DNA of 64,000 nt from Psychrobacter immobilis (lineage in GTDB: Bacteria > Pseudomonadota > Gammaproteobacteria > Pseudomonadales > Moraxellaceae). The DNA lies in NCBI RefSeq assembly GCF_904846235.1, contig NZ_CAJGZN010000004.1, positions 62,001 to 126,000 on the forward strand, written 5' to 3'. The first letter of the stretch is position 1; each line of letters opens with the position of its first letter. The position numbers and the translations under genes were made by a program. A model generated the notes under the pieces. It ran no database searches and was not told the DNA's origin. It saw only the letters and a list, made by a program, of their open reading frames with translations. Positions 36,746 through 44,951 of the stretch are shown here, in pieces.

Positions 36746-36787
36746 AAAAAGCACTTAGCGTGATTATTTCATGCTAAGTGCTTTTTT
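36746..36787 (+). terminator. Intrinsic terminator after the NAGPA lipoprotein
   Basis: AAAAAGCACTTAGC pairs with GCTAAGTGCTTTTTT around a 13-base loop. Strong in the plus direction, and the A-run makes it usable for the convergent hmp transcript. Confidence 0.9.
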
Positions 36788-36808
36788 ATAAACGTTTATT
36801 TTGAATAT

Positions 36809-36910
36809 TATAGTCAAATAACTTTAAAATGGATACAAGGCAGCCGACTGTAGATTGTACAATTAGTAAATCTAAGGAGGGTAACGACGTAGCGGTTTAG
36901 TAGTTCACCG
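36809..36910. repeat. Possible small dispersed repeat between convergent genes
   Basis: The stretch starting TATAGTCAAATAACTTTAAA and running through a GTACAATTAGTA core to AAGGAGGGTAACGACGTAG has no coding sense. It resembles, from memory only, short non-coding repeats scattered in Psychrobacter genomes. No second copy lies in this window. Confidence 0.25.
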
Positions 36911-36925
36911 ACTATATGTTAAAAA

Positions 36926-38143
36926 CTAACCACCCAAGCTCATCTTAGGGCCAAACGGTTCGTAGTGAACACTATCGACACCATGATCTAATGCTACTAA
37001 CCCATCGATCATGCTTTCCATAAATGGCATCGAGCCGCACACATAGATATCGGCAGGCTTAGGCAAGGTAGCAAGCCACGCGGCATCCAATATCTGCCCA
37101 GACTCAAAGTGAAAAATATGCTTTTCTACACTCTCAGCCTGTTCGAGTAACTTACTAACTTGATCAGAAAAAGCATGATGAGCGATATTTTGACATGCAT
37201 AAACCCAAATAATAGGTCGTTTAGGATTGGCTAATACTTGCGCCTCTAGCATAGCCAGTACAGGCGTAACCCCGACTCCTGCACTTATCAATACTAACGG
37301 AGTATCATTTTGCTGTACCAAATCTTGATTGAGCGCAAAGTCACCAGCTGGAGCTGATAATAAAACCGTATCACCGACTTCTAGTTGATCATGCATATAG
37401 TTAGAAACCAACCCATGATGCTCATTGCGGTTATCACGTCGAACCGCAAACTGAATGCCTGCATCGGTACTGGCAGAGTATAGAGAATAATGACGCAGGG
37501 CTATATGTTCACTGTCCTTTGGGTCTGTTTTCACCGTAATATATTGACCAGCGGTTAAGGTCAATTTACTCAGGTCAATATTTTGACTGTTTACTGAGTC
37601 ATTGTCTGCATTGTTCTCACTCTGATTAACTGGTACCACGGTAAAGGCTGCGATATCTGTAGCGACCGCTTCTTTTTTAGTGACCTTAAACAGTGCAAAC
37701 CCCTGCCACATTGCTTCTTCATACATACCATGTTCAATCTGAATAAATACTGAGGCGATCTCATCATAAGCTTCTGTCCAAGCGGTAATGATGTCGTCAG
37801 TGGCTGCCTCTCCTAGCACTTCTTTTATCGCCCCAATTAGATGTTTGCCGACGATAGGATAATGCTCAGGTAATATCTGTAACGCTCTATGCTTATGGCT
37901 AATCTGGGTCACTTGTGGCAATAGCGTAGCCAGTTTGTCCAAGTGCTTGGCAGCGGCCAATACTGTCGTTGCTAGCGCCGTCTGCTGTCTTCCCAATTTT
38001 TGATTGGTTTCATTAAAAATATCTAACAGCTCAGGATGCTCATTAAACATATTTTTATAAAACACAGTGGTAATCGCAACGCCATGCTCTTCGAGTACAG
38101 GAACAGTTGCGGTGACGATTTCTAACGTTTTTGGTGAGGCCAT
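36926..38143 (-). CDS. hmp: NO-detoxifying flavohemoprotein
   Basis: Flavohemoglobin of 405 residues that oxidises nitric oxide to nitrate with O2 and NAD(P)H. The globin domain (about 1-140) contains the proximal-histidine region (QISHKHRALQILPEHYPIVG). It is followed by a ferredoxin reductase-type FAD domain (RHYSLYSAS) and an NAD domain (ISAGVGVTPVLAMLEA, YVCGSMPFM). Open frame extends to 38170, but the ATG at 38143 matches the family N-terminus and has AAGAGA upstream. A 31-bp perfect palindrome upstream (38271-38301) probably binds a NO-responsive regulator such as NsrR. Confidence 0.93.
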   Translation of the reverse strand: MASPKTLEIVTATVPVLEEHGVAITTVFYKNMFNEHPELLDIFNETNQKLGRQQTALATTVLAAAKHLDKLATLLPQVTQISHKHRALQILPEHYPIVGKHLIGAIKEVLGEAATDDIITAWTEAYDEIASVFIQIEHGMYEEAMWQGFALFKVTKKEAVATDIAAFTVVPVNQSENNADNDSVNSQNIDLSKLTLTAGQYITVKTDPKDSEHIALRHYSLYSASTDAGIQFAVRRDNRNEHHGLVSNYMHDQLEVGDTVLLSAPAGDFALNQDLVQQNDTPLVLISAGVGVTPVLAMLEAQVLANPKRPIIWVYACQNIAHHAFSDQVSKLLEQAESVEKHIFHFESGQILDAAWLATLPKPADIYVCGSMPFMESMIDGLVALDHGVDSVHYEPFGPKMSLGG

Positions 38144-38270
38144 GTTGTTTCTCTTAGTCATTAACTGCATTGATAAATTGAGATGTTAAAAATAATCCGT
38201 CTAAACTGGCAATAATGAGCGGACCTTTTTACAGTGTCATCAAAATTTTTAGCAAATCAATTCAGAATAT

Positions 38271-38301
38271 TGATAACATTCATTTAAAATGAATGTTATC
38301 A
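38271..38301. promoter_or_regulatory. Perfect 31-bp palindrome upstream of hmp, candidate NsrR operator
   Basis: TGATAACATTCATTT, a central A, then AAATGAATGTTATCA: two perfect 15-bp half sites. It lies about 130 bases upstream of the hmp start and beyond the terminator of the preceding gene, so it is not a terminator. The ATTCATTT/AAATGAAT core is close to the ATGCATTT half site of gammaproteobacterial NsrR. Binding by NsrR is inferred. Confidence 0.6.
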
Positions 38302-38353
38302 CACTTTACTAGGCATACCAATATACAATCAATACAGAGTTCATTTGCATCAA

Positions 38354-38392
38354 CAAAAAAATAGCCGCTATGTTGTCATAACGGCTGTTTTT
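38354..38392. terminator. Intrinsic terminator downstream of the VWA gene
   Basis: AGCCG and TATG pair with CATA and CGGCT, with a one-base mismatch, flanked by A-run and T-run. On the minus strand it follows the VWA gene stop and separates it from hmp. Confidence 0.8.
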
Positions 38393-38445
38393 ATAAGGAT
38401 TCAAGCTGTGTTAACAGGCTTTATCAATCAGGTTGAATATCAAAA

Positions 38446-39669
38446 TTACCGTGCCATATATTGAGTCATTTCTTCAACACCATGTAGCGTCATCGGATAC
38501 ATTTTATTTTCGAACAGCTTTTTAATTTCAACGATGGTTTGCGTATATTGCCAATATGACGGGTTTTCAGGATTGAGCCAAGTTACTTTATCAAAATGCT
38601 CAAGTACTCGCTTCAACCATACGATGCCCGCTTCATTATTCATATACTCTACGCTGCCGCCTACTGTCATCAGCTCATAAGGTGACATCGATGCATCACC
38701 GACGAAGATAACACGATACTCTCGGCCATATTTATTGAGTAGCTCAAACGTTGGCATCGGTGCACTATGGCGACGATTGTTGTCCTTCCACACATAGTCA
38801 TACAAGCAGTTATGAAAATAAAAGAACTCTAAGGTTTTGAATTCATTTTTTGCCGCAGAAAACAGTTTTTCGAGCGCTTCGACATGGATGTCCATACTGC
38901 CGCCCACATCAAACAGCATCAGCACTTTGACTCGGTTACGGCGCTCGGCTTGCATATGTATATCGAGCACCCCTTTTTTTGCCGTGCGTTTAATAGTCTC
39001 ATGAATATCTAGCTCGTCAGCACTGCCAGTCCGCGCAAACTGACGCAGATTGCGTAGCGCCATTTGAATTTGACGAGTACCCAACTGACTATCGTCGTCT
39101 AGATTGCGATATTTACGCTGCTCCCAAACTTTGGCGGCGCTGCGCTTACGTGACTCGCCACCAACCCGAACGCCTTCTGGATGATCGCCATAGGCACCAA
39201 ATGGTGAAGTACCACCTGTGCCAACCCATTTGCTACCACCTTGATGACGTTCTTTTTGCTCTTTTAACCGCTCTTCTAAGGCCTTCATCAACTCCTCTAG
39301 CGAACCATATTTTTTGAGTAATCGACGTTGCTCTTCGGTTAGATTTTTTGGATCAAGTTTTAAATCCAACCACTCTTTAGGCACGTCCGTCAGCTTGGCC
39401 AATAGCTCATCCATATCGAGACTATCGACACCTTCAAAATAATCCGCCATGGCCCGATCGAACTTATCAAAATGGCGCTCGTCTTTGACCATGCACAGTC
39501 GGATCAACCGGTACATATCTTCGCGGCTAGCAAAAGTAGTCAGTGCTGGATCTTCAGGATGCGACTGCATCATCAGCCCTTTATCTAACGCGGCATTGAG
39601 ATCGAGCAGCTCGCGCGTACTGACTGGCACGCCATAAGTACGCAAGGTATAGAATAGTTTGATAAACAT
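38446..39669 (-). CDS. VWA domain-containing protein (CoxE-like)
   Basis: A 407-residue cytosolic protein. The N-terminal half is an acidic helical region (about 1-180) with a basic linker; the C-terminal half is a von Willebrand A domain of CoxE type. Its metal-site motif reads LMLFDVGGSMDIH (DxGGS; other VWA proteins commonly have DxSxS), and FYFHNCLYDYVW follows. VWA proteins of this type work with MoxR AAA ATPases as metal-dependent chaperone pairs for assembling enzyme complexes. The MoxR partner is encoded upstream on the same strand, about 150 bases away. The client complex is not known. Confidence 0.85.
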   Translation of the reverse strand: MFIKLFYTLRTYGVPVSTRELLDLNAALDKGLMMQSHPEDPALTTFASREDMYRLIRLCMVKDERHFDKFDRAMADYFEGVDSLDMDELLAKLTDVPKEWLDLKLDPKNLTEEQRRLLKKYGSLEELMKALEERLKEQKERHQGGSKWVGTGGTSPFGAYGDHPEGVRVGGESRKRSAAKVWEQRKYRNLDDDSQLGTRQIQMALRNLRQFARTGSADELDIHETIKRTAKKGVLDIHMQAERRNRVKVLMLFDVGGSMDIHVEALEKLFSAAKNEFKTLEFFYFHNCLYDYVWKDNNRRHSAPMPTFELLNKYGREYRVIFVGDASMSPYELMTVGGSVEYMNNEAGIVWLKRVLEHFDKVTWLNPENPSYWQYTQTIVEIKKLFENKMYPMTLHGVEEMTQYMAR

Positions 39670-39822
39670 AAGAGTCGTATCACTTATTGGCTGATATTAT
39701 TATCTGGTGATATTGCTGATATCATTAATTGGTACAGTTACAGATTGAGCGTTTGCATTGACCTTCATAATAGACATCCGATATCGGACATAAAAGGTTA
39801 AAGTCAACGCAAGCTGCAAACA

Positions 39823-40686
39823 TTAACGACGCATCATATTGGCAAAACGCTGTAATAAACTCACATCTGCTTCATTTTTGAGCAATGCGCCATATAGAGG
39901 CGGGATAGACTTTTCGCCGCGCAGATTTTCTTCTAGCTCGTCTTGAGCCATATCATCAGCAAGTAACAAAGTTAACCAATCGACCAACTCAGACGTTGAT
40001 GGCGGCTTTTTAAGACCTTGAATACCGCGCAGTTTATAGAAGATATCCAATGCATCATTGACCAGTTTTTCTTGAATGTCTGGAAAATGCACTTCGATGA
40101 TTTGGCGCATGGTTTCTTCTTCTGGGAAATCAATATAGTGGAAGAAACAACGACGCAAAAATGCATCTGGTAGCTCTTTTTCATTGTTTGAGGTAATAAT
40201 AACCACTGGACGCTGCGCCGCTGTAATAGTTTCACCCGTCTCATAAACATAAAAAGACATCTTATCAAGCTCATGTAGCAAGTCATTTGGGAACTCGATA
40301 TCGGCTTTATCAATCTCATCAATCAGTAGTACACTACGCTCTGTACTGGTAAAAGCGTCCCACAGCTTGCCCGGCTTGATATAGTTGGCAATGTCATAGA
40401 CCTTATCATCACCCAACTGCGAATCCCGCAGGCGTGATACCGCATCATACTCATACAGTCCTTGCTCAGCCTTAGTCGTCGATTTGACGTGCCAAGTAAT
40501 CAGTGGCATACCCAAGCTTTCAGCGACTTCTTCGGCAAGCAATGTCTTACCTGTGCCAGGCTCACCTTTGATCAGCAATGGCTTTTGTAATGTCATAGCG
40601 GCATTTACGGCCAGTTGCAAATCATCGGTAGCAATATAACTACTGGTACCAGTAAAGTTTTTCTTAGTATTGTCAGCTGTGGTCAT
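39823..40686 (-). CDS. MoxR family AAA+ ATPase
   Basis: A 287-residue MoxR-type ATPase. Walker A is GEPGTGKT (about residues 41-48), Walker B is VLLIDEIDKAD (about 118-128), sensor 1 is the IITSNNEKELPDAFLRRC segment with the Arg finger pair, and a helical C-terminal lid follows. MoxR proteins remodel or activate partner complexes together with VWA proteins. The VWA gene follows directly on the same strand, so the pair probably forms a chaperone. The ATG has a weak ribosome binding site. Confidence 0.9.
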   Translation of the reverse strand: MTTADNTKKNFTGTSSYIATDDLQLAVNAAMTLQKPLLIKGEPGTGKTLLAEEVAESLGMPLITWHVKSTTKAEQGLYEYDAVSRLRDSQLGDDKVYDIANYIKPGKLWDAFTSTERSVLLIDEIDKADIEFPNDLLHELDKMSFYVYETGETITAAQRPVVIITSNNEKELPDAFLRRCFFHYIDFPEEETMRQIIEVHFPDIQEKLVNDALDIFYKLRGIQGLKKPPSTSELVDWLTLLLADDMAQDELEENLRGEKSIPPLYGALLKNEADVSLLQRFANMMRR

Positions 40687-40985
40687 AATCAGATCTCGAT
40701 TGTTGTTATAGATAAGTTGTTATAAATGGATAGGTCTAAAACATAAATGACTAATAAAGGATAAATTAGTAAAGAATAAATTAGATTAGCACAGCCTGAT
40801 ACATTGCCAAAATACTCATGCGTTCGCATTTATTAACAATTGTTATGTGCAATGTATAGTGAGCAATTATTTATATGTCTAATAAACAGTCGAGCATAAA
40901 AAAAGACACGCAGCGGTGTCTTTTTATTCGGGTATCAAATAAATTCTAAAAAAATAGTACTATCTTAATGCCTAGCCTATTTTTA
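40687..40985 (-). other. Intergenic region upstream of moxR
   Basis: About 300 AT-rich bases with an intrinsic terminator near 40898-40925 and presumably the promoter for the moxR-VWA pair. Nothing else recognised. Confidence 0.4.
40898..40925. terminator. Intrinsic terminator after the 198-residue membrane protein
   Basis: AAAAAGACAC and GTGTCTTTTT pair around a short GC-rich loop. It follows the minus-strand membrane protein gene and separates it from moxR. Confidence 0.85.
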
Positions 40986-41582
40986 TCACTTATCAGACGT
41001 ATCGCTATCCATTTTCTTAGCCAATGCATTGTCTTTTTTTAAGCTCACGTTAGTGTCAGGCTGTCCGGTTACGGTAGTGCCTTCTGGCAAATAACTGCCT
41101 GTGGTCATTTGTAACGTGGCCTGTGTATCTTCTGCGCTGCGGCTACGGGCTTTATCCAAGCTTGATGCAAATGCGCTGCGTATCAACTGCCATACAAAAC
41201 CAACAAACAACCCTGCGACCAGTATCACCAATATCGGCAACATATTGGCAACCGCGCCTGCGTAATCTTTCATCATCACAGCATAGACGACGCTAATACT
41301 GGCTGGTGCAAGCTCGCTCGGATCACCAAGCGCTGTACCTGGTGCTAGTAATACCGCAAACAGAACCATCCAGCTCATACCGCCCAATGGTTTTGGCAGT
41401 ACACGAGCAACGAGTATCCATAGCACCAGTACCAAAACAGCACCGCCCAGATAAGCATACATCGGCAAATCAGCGGGCGGGACATCCTTTACCATTTGGC
41501 CCCACCAAATGGCAATCTCACCGAGAATGTCACTGATAGACTCTAGCGGTAAGCTATGTAAGATATTTTTTAACCAGTCCAT
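40986..41582 (-). CDS. Hypothetical inner membrane protein
   Basis: A 198-residue protein I do not recognise. After an amphipathic N-terminus it has about four hydrophobic segments (near 45-61, 70-85, 92-110 and 112-132), followed by a ~65-residue soluble, basic and Ser/Thr-rich tail. AGGT precedes the ATG. It is upstream of the MoxR/VWA genes on the same strand but separated by a terminator, so a functional link is not established. Confidence 0.7.
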   Translation of the reverse strand: MDWLKNILHSLPLESISDILGEIAIWWGQMVKDVPPADLPMYAYLGGAVLVLVLWILVARVLPKPLGGMSWMVLFAVLLAPGTALGDPSELAPASISVVYAVMMKDYAGAVANMLPILVILVAGLFVGFVWQLIRSAFASSLDKARSRSAEDTQATLQMTTGSYLPEGTTVTGQPDTNVSLKKDNALAKKMDSDTSDK

Positions 41583-41670
41583 GCGTGTTTATTTACCTGC
41601 GTTTATCGCCGGTGACACAATCTGTGTCTAGCGGTATATGTGCGTTCTGTAGAACCAGAATGAGGCCGAC

Positions 41671-41696
41671 TACATAATGAACTTATGCATTATGTA
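41671..41696. repeat. Inverted repeat upstream of the membrane protein gene
   Basis: TACATAATG and CATTATGTA, perfect 9-bp arms around an 8-base spacer. It lies about 90 bases upstream of the membrane protein start and could be an operator; no regulator is suggested. Confidence 0.35.
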
Positions 41697-41842
41697 AGCT
41701 TATATGTACATTGCGTAGGGTGTCAGTTTATCACGACTCTCTACTCAAATGCATGTGAGCAAGTGTGTCGTAGTTTTTATCGACGCTATTTTCAAGGTAG
41801 CGCATTGATATGTCCTACCACAATTACTTGCTGACAAATCTA

Positions 41843-42163
41843 TTAATTGTAGATGCTGTCCTGCGATTCACGAGCACGCAGCTCTGCTTGGCGGCGCATC
41901 ACGTCTTGCGGCGGCAACTGCACAAAGTAACCTTGAGACTGTAATTTTGCCAATACTTCTCCTTTATCGACACGAGCGAGCTTATCTTTAGTTGATAAGT
42001 CCAAATGCATGACGAACTTACTACGGCCTAAACCTGCACGGAAATCTTTTGGTAATACGCCAAGCCAGTCTTTGATCTCATCAGTATCGTCAGGATAATC
42101 AGGACGCGCAATGTAGATATACATGTCGTCATGTTTTGGAAATTTATAAATATCGCAATGCAT
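41843..42163 (-). CDS. YcgL domain-containing protein
   Basis: A 106-residue YcgL-family protein (DUF709). It begins MHCDIYKFPKHDDMYIYI and carries the family block VLPKDFRAGLGRSKFVMHLDL and the C-terminal GYFVQLPP. Function is not established; structures of the family show a compact alpha/beta fold. A GTG at 42172 is in frame, but AGGTGG lies six bases before the ATG at 42163, which matches the family N-terminus. It is often encoded next to RNase D in gammaproteobacteria; here rnd is elsewhere in the window. Confidence 0.83.
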   Translation of the reverse strand: MHCDIYKFPKHDDMYIYIARPDYPDDTDEIKDWLGVLPKDFRAGLGRSKFVMHLDLSTKDKLARVDKGEVLAKLQSQGYFVQLPPQDVMRRQAELRARESQDSIYN

Positions 42164-42381
42164 AAAAACCACCTATCAGAAACTATGGGCGTAGGTTAGC
42201 ATATTTCAGGCAAATACCAGTAGTCGCTTTGCGTTTTGCTATGGTAATTTTTGTCAAAACACACAGATAAAACGCTGATATGAGCGATAAAAATATCGTT
42301 GTAAAACATAACCTATTTCATAGACTGCCCTATCAAAACATTATTTTTGCCAAATTTATTTATTTTAATGGCTTTGATGAC

Positions 42382-42410
42382 TTGTAAAAGCGCTTTGAAC
42401 CTTTCATAAT
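42382..42410 (+). promoter_or_regulatory. Sigma-70 promoter for the glycine riboswitch-gcv transcript
   Basis: TTGTAA (42382-42387), a 17-base spacer and CATAAT (42405-42410). Transcription would begin near 42417, precisely at the P1 stem of the first aptamer, which supports this assignment. Confidence 0.7.
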
Positions 42411-42414
42411 AAAA

Positions 42415-42550
42415 GCGTTTTTCAGGAGAGAGTTTATCAGCATCGTTTTTGTATTGAACCCTATTGGTTATACAACTATCGCAATTGCTAGATAACCACC
42501 GAAGGCGCATCCACCCTGCCAATCGCTCAGGTAAAAGGACTGAAAAACGC
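42415..42550 (+). ncRNA. Glycine riboswitch aptamer 1
   Basis: A P1 stem of GCGTTTTTCAG (42415-42425) and CTGAAAAACGC (42540-42550), perfect over 11 bp, encloses the glycine-aptamer signatures GGAGAG at its 5' side, CACCGAAGG in the centre and GCTCAGGTAAAAGGAC on the 3' side. The core fits the gcvT RNA consensus. It starts at the promoter's expected transcription start. Glycine binding would be expected to activate the downstream glycine cleavage genes by antitermination or similar. Confidence 0.8.
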
Positions 42551-42575
42551 ATGTCACTGTTGTTTGATAATGTTT

Positions 42576-42608
42576 AGTAGTATGACGCTCATAGCGCACT
42601 ACTTTTTT
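42576..42608 (+). terminator. Intrinsic terminator between the two glycine aptamers
   Basis: AGTAGT, a bulge, CGCT-CAT-AGCG, then ACTACT and a run of T residues. It follows aptamer 1 by 25 bases and has no upstream plus-strand gene to terminate, so it is best read as the expression platform of aptamer 1. Confidence 0.75.
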
Positions 42609-42629
42609 ATCAAACATAAGGCATAACAA

Positions 42630-42762
42630 ATCTGGAGAGTGGTAAGAACGGACGACGTCTTACCCACCGAAGGGGAGAAAATACGCTATCATCGACGATA
42701 GGGCTCATACAACTGCCCAAAAATGATGGTTCGTGTTGAAAATCTCAGGTCACAGGACAGAT
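42630..42762 (+). ncRNA. Glycine riboswitch aptamer 2
   Basis: A second glycine aptamer: short P1 (ATCTG/CAGAT), GGAGAG, a perfect P2 hairpin GGTAAGA/TCTTACC, CACCGAAGGGG, a long P3 arm, and AATCTCAGGTCACAGGACAG. It is closer to the family consensus than aptamer 1. It lies 177 bases upstream of gcvT. A CAAAC-GACG/CGTC-GTTTG hairpin follows at 42775-42799 and may be its expression platform; it has no U-tract. Confidence 0.87.
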
Positions 42763-42938
42763 AGGGCTTTAGCTCAAACTGACGTATAGCGTCTGTTTGG
42801 CTTACGTCTTCATCTTTGCTTTCTGTGTCACCCTTTGATGTGATATTTGCGCCTTGCAATATTGCTTCTCGCTACTTTTACGTTGCGCATCACTCCTTAC
42901 TCTACCGAGTACGACTGATGTACACATAAGGATTTGTT

Positions 42939-44132
42939 ATGACTGATACCCATTCTCAAGACATCACTTCTCAAAACGATCAAAGCCAAGCTCCTCAGCG
43001 CACCCCTTTTTACCAGTCTCATATTGATAGTGAGGGCAAACTGGTCGATTTCTCTGGTTGGGAATTGCCAATTCATTATGGTTCACAAATCGAAGAGCAC
43101 GAAGCAGTACGCACAGATGCAGGTATGTTTGATGTCTCACATATGGTTGTGACTGATATCAAAGGCGCTGATACTAAAGCATGGCTACAAAAGCTGCTCG
43201 CAAACGATGTCAACAAACTCACTACCGCTGGTAAAGCGCTGTACTCTGGTATGCTCAATGAGCAAGGCGGCGTCATCGATGATTTGATCGTCTATCTCAT
43301 GAATGCAGAGGAAACTGAGTACCGTATCGTCTCTAACGCGGCCACTCGTGACAAAGACTTAGCACAGTTTAATAAAGTCGCCGAAGGTTTCAATATTGAG
43401 ATTACCGAGCGTCCTGAGCTTGCTATGCTTGCCGTGCAAGGTCCAAATGCTATTGCAAAACTGGCTCAAGCCAAACCAAGTTGGACAGATACTTTAGCAG
43501 CACTAAAACCTTTCGTTGGTGCTGATTTGACCGATATCGAAGGCACCGATTGGTTTGTAGCTCGTACCGGCTATACTGGTGAAGATGGCGTCGAAGTCAT
43601 TATGCATGCCGATGATGCCCCTGCTTTCTTTGAGCAGCTAAAAGCAAATGGCATCAAACCTGCCGGTCTTGGCGCACGTGATACCTTGCGTATGGAAGCA
43701 GGCATGAACCTTTATGGCCATGACATGGACGAGACCATCAGCCCTTACGAGTGCAACATGGGCTGGACGCTAGCGCTCAAAGACGACCGCGCCTTTGTCG
43801 GTCGTGAAGCATTGGTCAGCAAACGTAAGCAGTCAAAAGAAGACAACACCGCTATGAAGCAAGTGGGCTTGCTATTGACCACGCGCGGCGTATTGCGTGA
43901 AGGCATGACAGTGACTATCAATCAAGGCACTGATAACGAGCAAACTGGCATTATCACCAGCGGTACATTCTCCCCTAGCCTAAAAAATTCAATCGCGATT
44001 GCTCGTGTACCTACCAGCTTATCAGAAGATGACAGCGTACAAGTCGATCTACGCGGCAAAGGTAAATTCGTCGATGTACGCGTACTAAAGCTACCTTTTG
44101 TCCGTAACGGCAAGCAACAGTTTGACTCTTAG
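42939..44132 (+). CDS. gcvT: Glycine cleavage system T protein (aminomethyltransferase)
   Basis: T protein of 397 residues; it transfers the methylene group from aminomethyl-lipoyl H protein to tetrahydrofolate, releasing ammonia. N-terminal marks are [20 protein letters not shown] and AGMFDVSHM (with the conserved Asp for folate), followed by [14 protein letters not shown] and the [14 protein letters not shown] block, and a C-terminal OB-type domain. AAGGA precedes the ATG. It is controlled by the upstream glycine riboswitch pair and followed by gcvH. Confidence 0.96.
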   Translation: MTDTHSQDITSQNDQSQAPQRTPFYQSHIDSEGKLVDFSGWELPIHYGSQIEEHEAVRTDAGMFDVSHMVVTDIKGADTKAWLQKLLANDVNKLTTAGKALYSGMLNEQGGVIDDLIVYLMNAEETEYRIVSNAATRDKDLAQFNKVAEGFNIEITERPELAMLAVQGPNAIAKLAQAKPSWTDTLAALKPFVGADLTDIEGTDWFVARTGYTGEDGVEVIMHADDAPAFFEQLKANGIKPAGLGARDTLRMEAGMNLYGHDMDETISPYECNMGWTLALKDDRAFVGREALVSKRKQSKEDNTAMKQVGLLLTTRGVLREGMTVTINQGTDNEQTGIITSGTFSPSLKNSIAIARVPTSLSEDDSVQVDLRGKGKFVDVRVLKLPFVRNGKQQFDS

Positions 44133-44155
44133 GTCTTATAAATTCTATCATTAGA

Positions 44156-44198
44156 GCGCGTTGTCATTTTGCGCGCAATTATAAAAATGGCAACACGC
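44156..44198 (+). repeat. Strong stem-loop between gcvT and gcvH
   Basis: GCGCGTTGTCATTTT (44156-44170) pairs with AAAATGGCAACACGC (44184-44198) with one mismatch and one G-U pair, around a 13-base loop. No T-run follows, so it is not a typical terminator; likely an mRNA stability or processing element. Confidence 0.6.
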
Positions 44199-44249
44199 CT
44201 AGCCTCCATTATTTTTGTTAATTAACCTCTATCACTTAGGAGAGAGACC

Positions 44250-44630
44250 ATGAGCAACATCCCAGCAGAGCTAAAATATATTGCTAGTCACGAGTGGCTA
44301 CGCCTAGAAGACGACGGTACGATCACTGTTGGTATCACTGACCATGCTCAAGATCTATTGGGTGATGTGGTATTCGTTGAGCTACCAGATGTGGGCGATA
44401 TCATCGCTGTTGATGACGAAATCTCAGTTGTTGAATCAGTAAAAGCGGCTTCTGACGTTTATGCGCCTATTTCAGGTGAAGTGATCGCTATCAATGAAGC
44501 ACTAGAAGATGATCCTGAAATCATCAACTCTGACCCATACGGCGAAGGTTGGTTCTTCAGAATGAAGCCTGACAACATCGCTGACTACGAAGCACTAATG
44601 ACTGCTGACGAGTACGAAAGCGACTTATAA
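44250..44630 (+). CDS. gcvH: Glycine cleavage system H protein
   Basis: Lipoyl carrier protein of 126 residues that shuttles the aminomethyl group from GcvP to GcvT. The lipoylated lysine is Lys65 in [12 protein letters not shown]; the domain ends in [15 protein letters not shown], typical of the family. Strong AGGAG ribosome binding site before the ATG. It lies 118 bases after gcvT in the same direction. Confidence 0.96.
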   Translation: MSNIPAELKYIASHEWLRLEDDGTITVGITDHAQDLLGDVVFVELPDVGDIIAVDDEISVVESVKAASDVYAPISGEVIAINEALEDDPEIINSDPYGEGWFFRMKPDNIADYEALMTADEYESDL

Positions 44631-44666
44631 GCTAAGCACGCAAGCTAAGCACGCAAGCTAAGCATG
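44631..44666 (+). repeat. 13-bp tandem repeat after gcvH
   Basis: GCTAAGCACGCAA occurs twice in tandem followed by a partial copy GCTAAGCATGC, starting at the gcvH stop codon. Probably slippage-derived. Confidence 0.7.
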
Positions 44667-44951
44667 CTCTCACAAGACATTAGCACTTGTAAGACTTTAG
44701 CTCGTACAAAGCACTAGCCCCGACTAAACATAGATACTGGCAACAGCTGGTATCTATACTCTCAATTTAAACTGTTTGAAAAACCTTTCTGATTAATAGC
44801 GTTGGCTCATTACCCATGCTTACTATTTGAAAGCAGCTTTGTATATAGACCACCACAAATCATTATCGTCCGATGTTATTGCTCCCAAGCGTTATCTCAT
44901 TGACTCGTATTGGCCGCCTATTCGAATCCCAATGAATACGTGCTATCAATA
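44631..44951 (+). other. Intergenic region after gcvH with short tandem repeat
   Basis: About 320 bases between gcvH and the nitroreductase gene. It begins with a GCTAAGCACGCAA repeat in nearly three copies (44631-44666). No terminator with a T-run was identified; the remainder is featureless to my reading. Confidence 0.4.

Noticed and set aside
42313..42552. A 79-codon minus-strand ORF starting at 42552
   Set aside because: It is antisense to glycine riboswitch aptamer 1, which explains the sequence conservation and hairpin structure; it has no ribosome binding site and no recognisable domain.
42576..42608. Terminator of an upstream plus-strand gene
   Set aside because: There is no plus-strand gene between the minus-strand YcgL gene and this hairpin; the glycine aptamer and promoter just upstream explain it better.
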